A stretch of 64,000 nucleotides of DNA, taken from contig NZ_SBFF01000001.1 of assembly GCF_004151485.1 (NCBI RefSeq), forward strand, positions 484,547-548,546, in the 5' to 3' direction. Of the stretch, positions 8,876 to 16,531 are shown piece after piece (the first letter of the stretch is position 1; each line of letters begins with the position of its first letter). Origin of the DNA: Sphingosinicella sp. CPCC 101087. Its GTDB lineage: Bacteria; Pseudomonadota; Alphaproteobacteria; Sphingomonadales; Sphingomonadaceae. The notes under the pieces were generated by a model that saw only the letters and a program-made list of their open reading frames with translations, was not told where the DNA came from and did no database searches. The translations under genes and the position numbers were made by a program.

Positions 8876-10492
8876 ATGGCGTCGATCGCTGACGAAACCG
8901 CCCCGGCCGCCCCCAGGCCGCGTGTCGGGGCCTATGCCTGGTACGCCCTGTTTGTCCTGGTGCTGGTCTATGTCATCAACTTCATCGACCGGCAGATCCT
9001 TTCCATCCTCGTCGGGGACATAAAGGCCGATCTCGGCGTCTCCGACGCGCAGATCGGCTTCCTCTACGGCACCGCCTTCGCGGTCTTCTACGCCCTCTTC
9101 GGCATACCGCTCGGCCGGCTCGCAGACAGCTGGTACCGGGGCCGGCTGATGGCGATGGGGCTGGCGCTGTGGTCGTCGATGACGGCCTTCTCCGGCTTCG
9201 CCAATTCGTTCGGAATGCTGGCCGCGGCGCGGATCGGCGTGGGCATCGGCGAGGCGAGCGCCTCGCCCGCGGCCTATTCGATGATCTCGGACAGCTTCCC
9301 CAAGGAGAGGCGGGCGACGGCCTTGTCCATCTATTCGAGCGGCCTCTACATCGGTGGCGCGCTCAGCCTCCCGATCGGCGGGCTGGTCGTCAGCCGATGG
9401 AACGCCGCCTGGCCCGATACGGCAGCAGCGCCGCTCGGGCTCGCCGGCTGGCAGGCCGCCTTCCTGGCTGTCGGCCTGCCCGGACTTCTGCTCGCGCTAT
9501 GGGTACTGACGCTGCGCGAGCCGCTGCGCGGCGCGTCGGAAGGACTGCCGCAGCCGGTGGTGCGGCCCAACGCCTGGCGCGACTTCGGCCGCGAGCTGGC
9601 GGCGATTCTGCCTCCACTGACGCTCATCACGGTCAGCCGAATCCCGGGCGCGCTGCGCGTCAACCTGCTCGCGCTCGGCATCGTCCTGCTCGCCGGTTAC
9701 GGCCTCTATCGGCTGACCGGCGATGCGCCGCAATGGGCGGCCTACGGGCTTGGAATCTACGCGATCTTCTCCTGGATCCAGTCGCTCCGCCACCGCGATC
9801 CTCCCGTATACCGCCTGATCTGGGGATCCCCGGTCGTGGTCCTCCTGGCGATAGCCTTCGGCAGCATCTCCTTCGTCACCTACGCGACGAGCTTCTGGAT
9901 CCCGCCTTATGTCGAGCTGCGCTTCTACGGCGGCGGCGAGGTCCCGGCCCGCTTTCTCGGCGGATTGACGGCCAAGGAGGAGGTCGGCTTCATCATCGGC
10001 TGGTCTGCCGCCGTTTCCGCCGCATTCGGGGTCATTCTCGGCGGCTATCTCTCCGATCTGTGGCGGCAGCGCGATCCGCGCGGGCGACTCTTCGTCAACA
10101 TGCTTTCGGTCCTGCTGCCCATCCCGCTCGTGGCCTTCATGCTCACCACGGACAATCTGACCGCCTTCTACTGGGTCAATCCGATCGCCCATATGTTCGC
10201 GTCCGCCTGGGTCGGCGCGGCGGTCGCGACCCTCCAGGACCTGGTGCTGCCGCGCATGCGCGCAACCGCGGGGGCCACCTACATCTTGGGAACGACCATG
10301 ATCGGGCTCGCCCTCGGCCCCTATTATGCCGGCAAGATGTCGGTGCTCACCGGCAGTCTGCCGATGGGCATTGCGGCCCTCTACCTGATGCCCCCCCTCA
10401 CCTTGCTGGCGCTATGGATCGGCTCCCGCCACATCGCCCGCCTCGAAGCCACCAAGGTGGAAAGAGCTCGGGCGGAAGGGGAGCCGATCTAG
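8876..10492 (+). CDS. MFS transporter, spinster-like
   Basis: A 538-residue inner-membrane transporter with about 12 or more hydrophobic segments. N-terminal marks of the spinster-like subfamily are NFIDRQILSILVGDIK, the loop-2 motif GRLADSWYRGR, and RIGVGIGEASASPAAYSMISD. The central loop (about residues 215-330) is longer than usual and itself contains hydrophobic stretches. Family members export or import lipids, sugars or organic acids; no substrate can be assigned. It is divergent from the phosphatase-kinase pair. Confidence 0.85.
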   Translation: MASIADETAPAAPRPRVGAYAWYALFVLVLVYVINFIDRQILSILVGDIKADLGVSDAQIGFLYGTAFAVFYALFGIPLGRLADSWYRGRLMAMGLALWSSMTAFSGFANSFGMLAAARIGVGIGEASASPAAYSMISDSFPKERRATALSIYSSGLYIGGALSLPIGGLVVSRWNAAWPDTAAAPLGLAGWQAAFLAVGLPGLLLALWVLTLREPLRGASEGLPQPVVRPNAWRDFGRELAAILPPLTLITVSRIPGALRVNLLALGIVLLAGYGLYRLTGDAPQWAAYGLGIYAIFSWIQSLRHRDPPVYRLIWGSPVVVLLAIAFGSISFVTYATSFWIPPYVELRFYGGGEVPARFLGGLTAKEEVGFIIGWSAAVSAAFGVILGGYLSDLWRQRDPRGRLFVNMLSVLLPIPLVAFMLTTDNLTAFYWVNPIAHMFASAWVGAAVATLQDLVLPRMRATAGATYILGTTMIGLALGPYYAGKMSVLTGSLPMGIAALYLMPPLTLLALWIGSRHIARLEATKVERARAEGEPI

Positions 10493-10548
10493 GCCTGCAT
10501 TCCCCGTTCGACCGGGCCTCTCCGTCAGTGTCGTGGGCGATCAGCCGA

Positions 10549-11910
10549 TCATGCCTTCATCTGGCCCTCTGCCAGCTGGACGACCCCGACCACCGGTTGC
10601 GGCAAGGCCGGCTTGCCGACCCCCTGCCACCTGAAGCCGGCAGCGATGACGTCCTCGGCCCGGTAGACATTGCGCAGATCGATGAGCACAGGATCGGCCA
10701 TCGTCCTGGCGAGCCGCTTGAGATCGAGCGCGCGAAGCACGTCCCATTCGGTCACCAGGACGACCGCGTCGGCGCCTTCTGCCGCCGCATAGGGATCGGC
10801 GGTAAGCTCCACATTGGGCATGAGCGGCGCCGCTTGCTCCCTGGCCTCGGGATCATAGCCGCGCACCTTCACGCCGGCATCCTCGAGCGCCTGGACGATG
10901 CTGATCGACGGCGCATCGCGCATGTCGTCCGTATTGGGCTTGAAGGCCAGGCCGAGCAAAGCGACCGTCTTGCCGCGCGGCTCGTCGCCGAGCGCTCGGA
11001 TCACCTTGCGGCCCATCGCCCGCTTGCGGGCATCGTTTACCTTGACCACCGCCTCGACGATTCTCAGGGGAGCCTGATTGTCCTCGGCCGTCTTGAGCAG
11101 GGCCAGGGTGTCCTTCGGGAAGCAGGACCCGCCATAGCCGGGACCGGCGTGGAGGAACTTCGAGCCAATGCGGCCGTCGAGGCCGATGCCGCGGGACACG
11201 TCCTGGACATCCGCGCCGACCACCTCGCACAGATCGGCGATCTCGTTGATGAAGGTGATCTTCGTCGCCAGGAAGGCATTGGCGGCATATTTGATCAATT
11301 CGGCCGTCCGGCGCGCCGTGAACAGCAAGGGCGCCTTGTTGAGATAGAGCGGGCGATAGATTTCGCGCATCACCTCGGCCGCCGGCTCCTCCTCGGCACC
11401 GACGACGATCCTGTCGGGATGCTTGAAATCCTCGATGGCGGCGCCTTCACGCAGAAATTCGGGATTGGAAACGACCCAGGTCCGGATGCCGGGTGCGGCC
11501 TCCCGGACGATCCGCTCGACCTCGTCGCCGGTGCCCACCGGCACCGTGGACTTGGTCACGATGACGGCCGGTCCCGTCAGCGCCTCGGCAATCTCGCGCG
11601 CAGCGCTATAGACATAGCTGAGGTCGGCATGGCCGTCGCCGCGACGCGAGGGCGTGCCCACGGCGATGAAGATGGCGTCCGCGCCATCCACCCCGCGGGC
11701 CAGATCGGTCGTGAAGCTCAGTCGACCCCCTTCGACATTGCGGGCGACGAGCTGGTCCAGGCCCGGCTCGTAGATCGGCATCACGCCTCTTTCGAGAGCC
11801 TCGATCTTGCGAGCGTCCTTGTCGACGCAGACCACCTGGTGACCGAAGTCGGAGAAGCAGGCGCCAGAGACCAGCCCGACATAGCCGGTCCCGATGATTG
11901 CGATATGCAT
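10549..11910 (-). CDS. ugd: UDP-glucose 6-dehydrogenase
   Basis: Oxidises UDP-glucose to UDP-glucuronate with two NAD+ for exopolysaccharide or LPS sugars. The 453-residue protein starts with the Rossmann motif IGTGYVG, has STVPVGTGDEV and NPEFLREG in the substrate region, and the catalytic Cys in GGSCFPKD; the UDP-binding domain is C-terminal. About 15 residues after the usual end (PQPVVGVVQLAEGQMKA) form a short extension. It sits downstream of the ompA-like gene on the same strand but beyond a terminator, so it probably has its own promoter. Confidence 0.94.
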   Translation of the reverse strand: MHIAIIGTGYVGLVSGACFSDFGHQVVCVDKDARKIEALERGVMPIYEPGLDQLVARNVEGGRLSFTTDLARGVDGADAIFIAVGTPSRRGDGHADLSYVYSAAREIAEALTGPAVIVTKSTVPVGTGDEVERIVREAAPGIRTWVVSNPEFLREGAAIEDFKHPDRIVVGAEEEPAAEVMREIYRPLYLNKAPLLFTARRTAELIKYAANAFLATKITFINEIADLCEVVGADVQDVSRGIGLDGRIGSKFLHAGPGYGGSCFPKDTLALLKTAEDNQAPLRIVEAVVKVNDARKRAMGRKVIRALGDEPRGKTVALLGLAFKPNTDDMRDAPSISIVQALEDAGVKVRGYDPEAREQAAPLMPNVELTADPYAAAEGADAVVLVTEWDVLRALDLKRLARTMADPVLIDLRNVYRAEDVIAAGFRWQGVGKPALPQPVVGVVQLAEGQMKA

Positions 11911-12014
11911 CTTGTCTCCTCGAAAGGCTGGGTTGCGACCGCTTCACCGCGGCAGCGGTCCGTATGGGTTGAAGCTGCCTCGCCGCGCCTAATCGGGTGA
12001 TGGAGGCAAGGCAA

Positions 12015-12052
12015 TAAAAAGGGAGCCGGCCCAAAGGACCGGCTCCCGATTT
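12015..12052 (-). terminator. Terminator after the OmpA-family gene
   Basis: On the minus strand GGGAGCCGG pairs with CCGGCTCCC (12021-12029 with 12039-12047) and is followed by TTTTTA. It lies about 40 bases after the OmpA-family stop. Confidence 0.8.
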
Positions 12053-12088
12053 TGACACGGTCCGCCGCTTGTGCGGCGGGAACCCTTC

Positions 12089-13228
12089 TTACCAGCCGGA
12101 GCCGGGGCCGAAGGTGATCTCCACGCGCCGGTTCTGCGGCTCGCGGACACCGTCTGCAGTCTCGACCAGCGGACGGCTCTCGCCGAACGCTTCGGTGGTC
12201 ATCACACCGTCCGGAACACCGCGACCGGCCAGATAGGCACGGGCGTTGTCGGCGCGGCGCTGGGACAGACCGACGTTGTAGTCGGCCGGACCAGACCGGT
12301 CGGCGTGACCGGCAATGACGACGCGGGCCTGACCGCACTGCTGATACTGCGCAGCCGCATTGTCGAGGATCGCCGCAGCCTGCGGAGTGATCTCGTCCCG
12401 ATCCCAATCGAAGAACACGATGTACGGCCCAGGCGCACACACCGGCGGCGGAGGCGGCGGCGGAGGCGGCGGGGGCGGCGGGGGCGGAGGCGGCGGAGGC
12501 GGCGGGGGCGGCGGCGGAGGAGGCGCGCCAAAGTTGAAGGTGATGCCGCCGAGGATGCTGTGCGACCGGAACCGCGTCTCGGACTCGAGACCGCGGAAAT
12601 CCACGGTGTTGACGTCCGGAACGTTGAAGAAACGATAGCGCAGCGTCACGTCGATATTGTCCGTGACCGCCTGGCGAACGCCGGCAACGAGCTGCCACGC
12701 GAAGCGCGTGTCGGAATCGTCGACGAACGCACCCTGGTTCGCGAAGGCGCGAATGTTATTGTAGTCGACGCGAGCGACACCTGCACCACCGCCGACGAAG
12801 CCGGAAATGCCTTCATCGTCGCCGAAGTCGAGCATACCGTTGACCATGAAGCTCAGCGCGCTGGTGCGACCGCCGCCAGCTTCGAGGACCGTCTGCGGCA
12901 CGGCGCCGGGTCCACCGGCCATGCCGGGAAGTCCGATGACCGTCTCGATCTCGTCGACGCGAGCACGCTTGTAGGCAACTTCGGCCTCGAGCCGGAAAGT
13001 GCCCAGATCATAGCCGACGAAGAGGGCTCCGTCGAAGCCGTAATCGTGATCGACCTCGACCTGGAAGTCTCCTCCGGGAACGGTTGGGTCCTGACCGAAG
13101 TCGAAACCGGCGTCCTCAACGATCATCGCACCGAAATCGCCGCCGACATACCAGGCGCCGTTGCGCGCCAGTGCCGGAGTGGCGAGCACAGTGGACGACA
13201 GCGCCACAACAATGGCGAGCTTCCGCAT
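12089..13228 (-). CDS. OmpA family outer membrane protein with long poly-proline linker
   Basis: A 379-residue outer-membrane protein: signal peptide (residues 1-21, ending PALA), an eight-stranded beta-barrel (about 23-220, ending GGITFNF), a run of 27 consecutive prolines (12443-12523), then an OmpA/MotB peptidoglycan-binding domain with FDWDRDEITPQA, GHADRSGPADYN and LSQRRADNARAYL. The linker is encoded only by CCN codons, making a GGC/GGA repeat on the plus strand. It would anchor the outer membrane to the cell wall. AAAGGGG precedes the ATG. Confidence 0.93.
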   Translation of the reverse strand: MRKLAIVVALSSTVLATPALARNGAWYVGGDFGAMIVEDAGFDFGQDPTVPGGDFQVEVDHDYGFDGALFVGYDLGTFRLEAEVAYKRARVDEIETVIGLPGMAGGPGAVPQTVLEAGGGRTSALSFMVNGMLDFGDDEGISGFVGGGAGVARVDYNNIRAFANQGAFVDDSDTRFAWQLVAGVRQAVTDNIDVTLRYRFFNVPDVNTVDFRGLESETRFRSHSILGGITFNFGAPPPPPPPPPPPPPPPPPPPPPPPPPPPVCAPGPYIVFFDWDRDEITPQAAAILDNAAAQYQQCGQARVVIAGHADRSGPADYNVGLSQRRADNARAYLAGRGVPDGVMTTEAFGESRPLVETADGVREPQNRRVEITFGPGSGW

Positions 13229-13272
13229 AATATTCCCCTTTCTTCTGCGTCCCGAGCGGGAACGACGCGAAC

Positions 13273-13301
13273 TCCTTACGGTAACCGGAGTTTACGTGCA
13301 A
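13273..13301 (-). promoter_or_regulatory. Candidate promoter of the OmpA-family gene
   Basis: On the minus strand TTGCAC (13296-13301) and TAAGGA (13273-13278) are 17 bases apart and about 45 bases upstream of the start codon. It fits a sigma-70-type promoter loosely; the -10 match is weak. Confidence 0.35.
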
Positions 13302-13747
13302 GCACGCTTAGCCCCTGACCTGTTGCGTAAAAGCCGCAGTTCACCCAGAAGATGAACCGCAAATTACCAGGCTGGCGCAGAAACGACCTCCACCTCCTCC
13401 GGTTGCACCGCAGCACCGATAATTTTCATTCCGTCACAAAGTGTGACCTTAATGCCGCACCCGTCGAATCGGCCTGTCGGTGCGAGCTGGCTGATTTTCT
13501 TTTTGTCAGAACGACTTGGCGCGGCGCGCCGCTGCGCTTCGAAGCTTCGCTGCATGCGCGAAGGAATATCTCCCGCCCGAGTGAAGTCAGGAGGAGAAGG
13601 ACCCACCTTTCGAGCCGTTCGCGCGACGGCGCGGATCGAGACTCCGGTGATGACGGCCGGTCACCGGCGGAGCAGAAAAAGGCGCTTGGCATTTCCCGAA
13701 GCCTGTCCCATCCTTCGACTTCTCAGCCAGATAGATGGGAATTCGCC
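13302..13747. other. Gene-free stretch between ompA-like gene and secreted hypothetical
   Basis: About 450 bases without a convincing gene and of lower GC than the surroundings. It holds the symmetric site TCACA-AAG-TGTGA (13434-13446), which could be an operator. A minus-strand reading frame at 13364-13606 exists but its codon use (about half GC at third positions) is unlike the neighbouring genes. Confidence 0.5.
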
Positions 13748-14179
13748 ATGATTTCATCTGTGCTTGCTCTCATGCTGGCGGCCGCGGCCGCCCAGACCTC
13801 GGACACGACGAGGACGGCGCGCGAGGCGTTCACGACGTGCCTGCGCAGCTATGTCGACCGCAGCCTCGACGGCGGGACTGACCGCGCGACGTTCGAGGCC
13901 GAATATCCACAGCAATGTGCCGCCGAGCAGAGTGCGTTCCGGGCCGCCGTCATCCAGCGCGAGACGGCCGCGCGCGCCAGCACCGCCGACGCGGCGGAAG
14001 CCGCCGGGCTGGAGATCGAGGACGCGCGTCTGAACTTCAGCGAACGGTTCGAGCTGGCGGCGGGGCCGGAAGCGGGAGCGGAGCCCGCGGCGGCCGCGGC
14101 CGCCGAACCCGCGGCGGCGGCAAGCCAGGCAAATTCTGATGCGCCTGCCGAGGCGGCCCCGGACCAGGGCCCCGATTGA
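13748..14179 (+). CDS. Hypothetical secreted protein, Ala-rich
   Basis: 143 residues. A short signal peptide (MISSVLALMLAAAAAQT) is followed by a helical segment with two conserved-looking cysteines (TTCLRSYVDRSL and PQQCAAEQ) and a C-terminal Ala/Glu/Pro low-complexity tail. No named family was recognised. Related sphingomonad genes encode small periplasmic proteins of this build. The ATG at 13748 is chosen because it begins the signal peptide; the longer open frame upstream has no such feature. Confidence 0.65.
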   Translation: MISSVLALMLAAAAAQTSDTTRTAREAFTTCLRSYVDRSLDGGTDRATFEAEYPQQCAAEQSAFRAAVIQRETAARASTADAAEAAGLEIEDARLNFSERFELAAGPEAGAEPAAAAAAEPAAAASQANSDAPAEAAPDQGPD

Positions 14180-14336
14180 GCGGCATCCGCAATGTCGGGC
14201 CGCCGATCGCCCGACGGGCAGGTGTCGCGCGCTTGCCGCGGATCAGGCCGATGCCGTGGCACCGGGAGCGCTTGTAGACATAAGCCGACCGAAACCCGGC
14301 GCCACTGACTGTCGCCGGTAGGCCTGCTTCGGCGCT

Positions 14337-15134
14337 CTAGCGGTCGAGCCGGCGAACCGATACGGCTTGGGTGCGGATGTCGGCGAAACCGAAGCTGGTC
14401 ATGAACGCGATATCCGTCGCGTCGCGACCGACGCAGATCCGGACGATCCCGTCCAACGGTGCGAGCCGGCTCGGGTCGATCAGTCGCCACCCGCCGTCGA
14501 GCCAGACCTCGACCACGGCGTGGAAGTCGGGCGGCTCCACCTGCCACCCATAAGCCGATACGAGGCGCGCTGGCACGCCCGACGCCCGCGCGAAGGTGGC
14601 GAGCAAGTGAGCATAGTCCCGGCACACGCCACAGCGGGCGACGAAGGTGTCGGCCGCGGTCGTCCGTGAATCGCTCGAGCCGGGGCGATATTCGAGCTGG
14701 TCGTGGATCCACTCGGCCATCGCCAGGATCCGCTTGCCGCCTTCGAGGCCGGCGAACTCGCGCGAGACGAAGCCTTCGAATCGGTCCGCCTCGCAATAGC
14801 GGCTCGGCCACATATAGGGGACCACTTCGGCCGGAAGATCAGGCAGCGGCACCGCCGCGAGCGGCACGAGGTCGGTTTCGGCGCGTATCACTTCGACGAT
14901 GGCGCGATAATGCGCGCGGAATGCCCCTTCCGCACGCAGCCAGGTCCGGCGGCCTACCCCGTCGCCGCCGGTGATCGGGCGGAGCGGTCCGCTGCCGTCC
15001 ACGGTCAGGCGGTCCTCGATCAACCTCTGGTCGGGAAGTTGCGCAACCTCCAGCGCGAGCAGGACATCGGTCGCGGCGGGGAAGTGGTAATCGAGCGCCA
15101 CCTCGATCCCCAGGCTGACTGCGGTGCCGGTCAC
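14337..15134 (-). CDS. Transglutaminase-like cysteine protease family protein
   Basis: A 265-residue protein with an N-terminal beta domain (transglutaminase-N type) and a C-terminal transglutaminase core. The triad is visible as Cys in RCGVCRDYAHL, His in PDFHAVVEVW and Asp in LIDPSRL. Such bacterial proteins are likely peptidases or amidases of unknown substrate. The start is GTG at 15134, overlapping the stop of the upstream gene as GTGA, so the two are coupled. Confidence 0.85.
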   Translation of the reverse strand: MTGTAVSLGIEVALDYHFPAATDVLLALEVAQLPDQRLIEDRLTVDGSGPLRPITGGDGVGRRTWLRAEGAFRAHYRAIVEVIRAETDLVPLAAVPLPDLPAEVVPYMWPSRYCEADRFEGFVSREFAGLEGGKRILAMAEWIHDQLEYRPGSSDSRTTAADTFVARCGVCRDYAHLLATFARASGVPARLVSAYGWQVEPPDFHAVVEVWLDGGWRLIDPSRLAPLDGIVRICVGRDATDIAFMTSFGFADIRTQAVSVRRLDR

Positions 15135-15709
15135 ACGAAGGCAATCAGAGCGAAGCCGCCGGCGAGCAGGAGGAGGAAGAGCCAGCCGAGCAGGGTGAGC
15201 CGCTTCTCGATGAACTCCTGCATCGGCGCGCCATAGCGCTTGAGCAGCCAGGCAATGGCGAAGAAGCGAGCGCCGCGAGCGATCGCGGCGAGGATGACGA
15301 ACAGCAAGAAGTTGAACTGGAAGAAGCCACTGGCGATCGTGACGAGCTTGAATGGAATAGGCGTGATGCCAGCGATCAAAATCACCAGGTCGCCCCAGTC
15401 TTCGTACAGAATTTTCAGTCCCTCCATGCGGGGGCCCAGGTGATAGACGTCGATCAGCCACTGGCCGACCGTGTCGAACAGGAAGTAGCCGATCACATAG
15501 CCGAAGATTCCGCCGGCCACCGAAGCAAGGGTGCAGACCGAGGCGATCAGATAGGCCTGATCGCGGCGCGCGAGCACCATGGGAACGAGCATGACGTCGG
15601 GCGGGATCGGGAAGAAGCTGCTCTCGCAGAAGGAGACGACAGCGAGGGATCTGTTGGCGTGGCGATGGCTCGCCAGCCGAAGCGTCCAATCGTAAAGCGC
15701 GCGAAACAT
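15131..15709 (-). CDS. YqaA/DedA-like VTT-domain membrane protein
   Basis: A 192-residue inner-membrane protein of the SNARE-associated/VTT group: WTLRLASHRHANRSLAVVSFCESSFFPIPPDVMLVPMVL at the start carries the reentrant-loop Pro/Asp motif, followed by GYVIGYFLFDTVGQWL and GITPIPFKLVTIASG. DedA-family relatives flip or transport undecaprenyl phosphate or other lipids; for this YqaA subgroup the activity is only inferred. Confidence 0.85.
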   Translation of the reverse strand: MFRALYDWTLRLASHRHANRSLAVVSFCESSFFPIPPDVMLVPMVLARRDQAYLIASVCTLASVAGGIFGYVIGYFLFDTVGQWLIDVYHLGPRMEGLKILYEDWGDLVILIAGITPIPFKLVTIASGFFQFNFLLFVILAAIARGARFFAIAWLLKRYGAPMQEFIEKRLTLLGWLFLLLLAGGFALIAFV

Positions 15710-15778
15710 GAACTGCCCTGCCCTGTGGTGGCCGGGCCATAGCCGGGAAGGAAGGCGGCTTCCAGCCTGCCTCTGGGT

Positions 15779-16246
15779 TCAATCAAGCGGCTTCGATGCG
15801 TCGAGATAATGCGGCCCCGGCCCTCTCGCAGCCAAGGCGTCGTCCGGGTTGCGCAACGGACAAGTCTCCATCGACAGGCAGCCGCAGCCGATGCAGCCGT
15901 CGAGATTGTCGCGAAGCCTCGTGAGCTGGACGATGCGCCGATCGAGATCGCCGCGCCATGCTTCGGCGAGACGCGCCCAGTCGGCTTTGGCCGGCGTCCG
16001 GTCGTCGGGGAGCGAGGCCAGACGCCGGCCGATCTCGGCGAGCGAGATTCCGAGCTGCTGCGCCACCTTGACGATCGCGATCCGACGCAAGGTGCCGCGT
16101 CCGTAGCGGCGCTGGTTTCCGCTCGAACGCCAGCCGCCGATCAGCCCCTTGCGCTCGTAGAAATGGACCGCGGACACGGCGACGCCGCTGCGGCGGGCAA
16201 CCTCGCCGACGGTGAGAAGCTTGGGCGCAGGGTCCCTGTCGGGCAT
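15779..16246 (-). CDS. soxR: Redox-sensitive transcriptional activator SoxR
   Basis: A 155-residue MerR-family regulator. The winged helix is LTVGEVARRSGVAVSAVHFYERKGLI, followed by the dimerisation helix and the [2Fe-2S] cluster motif CIGCGCLSMETC with all four Cys. In alphaproteobacteria SoxR is activated by redox-cycling compounds and usually controls a handful of transporters or oxygenases, with no soxS. The ATG at 16246 begins the family N-terminus. A MerR-type operator lies immediately upstream, so it is likely autoregulated. Confidence 0.93.
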   Translation of the reverse strand: MPDRDPAPKLLTVGEVARRSGVAVSAVHFYERKGLIGGWRSSGNQRRYGRGTLRRIAIVKVAQQLGISLAEIGRRLASLPDDRTPAKADWARLAEAWRGDLDRRIVQLTRLRDNLDGCIGCGCLSMETCPLRNPDDALAARGPGPHYLDASKPLD

Positions 16247-16248
16247 GC

Positions 16249-16279
16249 TTGACCTCAACTTTGGTTTAGGTTGCATAAA
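16249..16279 (+). promoter_or_regulatory. SoxR-type operator and promoter with 19-bp spacer
   Basis: TTGACC (16249-16254) and CATAAA (16274-16279) are 19 bases apart, the long spacing typical of MerR-family-activated promoters. Between them the imperfect palindrome ACCTCAACTT/TGGTTTAGGT (16252-16271) resembles the known SoxR box (ACCTCAAG half-sites). It points toward the small gene at 16316 and also covers the soxR leader. Confidence 0.65.
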
Positions 16280-16315
16280 GGTGGCCGCCTCGATTCGCAA
16301 GCCGGGAGTGAGCCC

Positions 16316-16507
16316 ATGAACGAACCGCTCTTCACGCTCGAAACCACGCCGGGCGGAACCTGCCGCTCGTTCGCCGATCCCTCGGCGGCGCCGATCGGCC
16401 TCACGCCGGACGAGCGCCCGCCCCGGCCGCCATTATGGGTGCGCCTGCGGTCCGCGCTGTCCGGGACGCCCACCGGCAGGCGGCGCCCGCTGCCGGTGCC
16501 GCGCTGA
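16316..16507 (+). CDS. Small hypothetical protein, likely SoxR target
   Basis: 63 residues, Pro/Arg-rich at the C-terminus, with FTLETTPGGTCRSFADPSAAPIGL in the first half and a short amphipathic WVRLRSALSG. No family recognised. GGGAGTG five bases upstream is a fair RBS. It is divergent from soxR with the SoxR-type promoter upstream, which is the main reason for calling it real. Confidence 0.5.
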   Translation: MNEPLFTLETTPGGTCRSFADPSAAPIGLTPDERPPRPPLWVRLRSALSGTPTGRRRPLPVPR

Positions 16508-16531
16508 CCCGCCGGTCGGCCGTCGCGCGGC

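Noticed and set aside
9169-12000. A 943-codon open frame on the plus strand
   Set aside because: It runs over the MFS gene in another frame and antisense to ugd; its Arg/Ala/Gly-rich translation is a typical high-GC shadow.
12360-12638. Poly-glycine reading frame on the plus strand
   Set aside because: It is the complement of the proline-coding repeat in the OmpA-family gene and nothing else supports it.
13364-13606. 80-codon minus-strand frame in the 13.3-13.7 kb gap, ending EVEVVSAPAW
   Set aside because: The last 40 codons look protein-like, but third-position GC is about half, no RBS is clear and no family is recognised.
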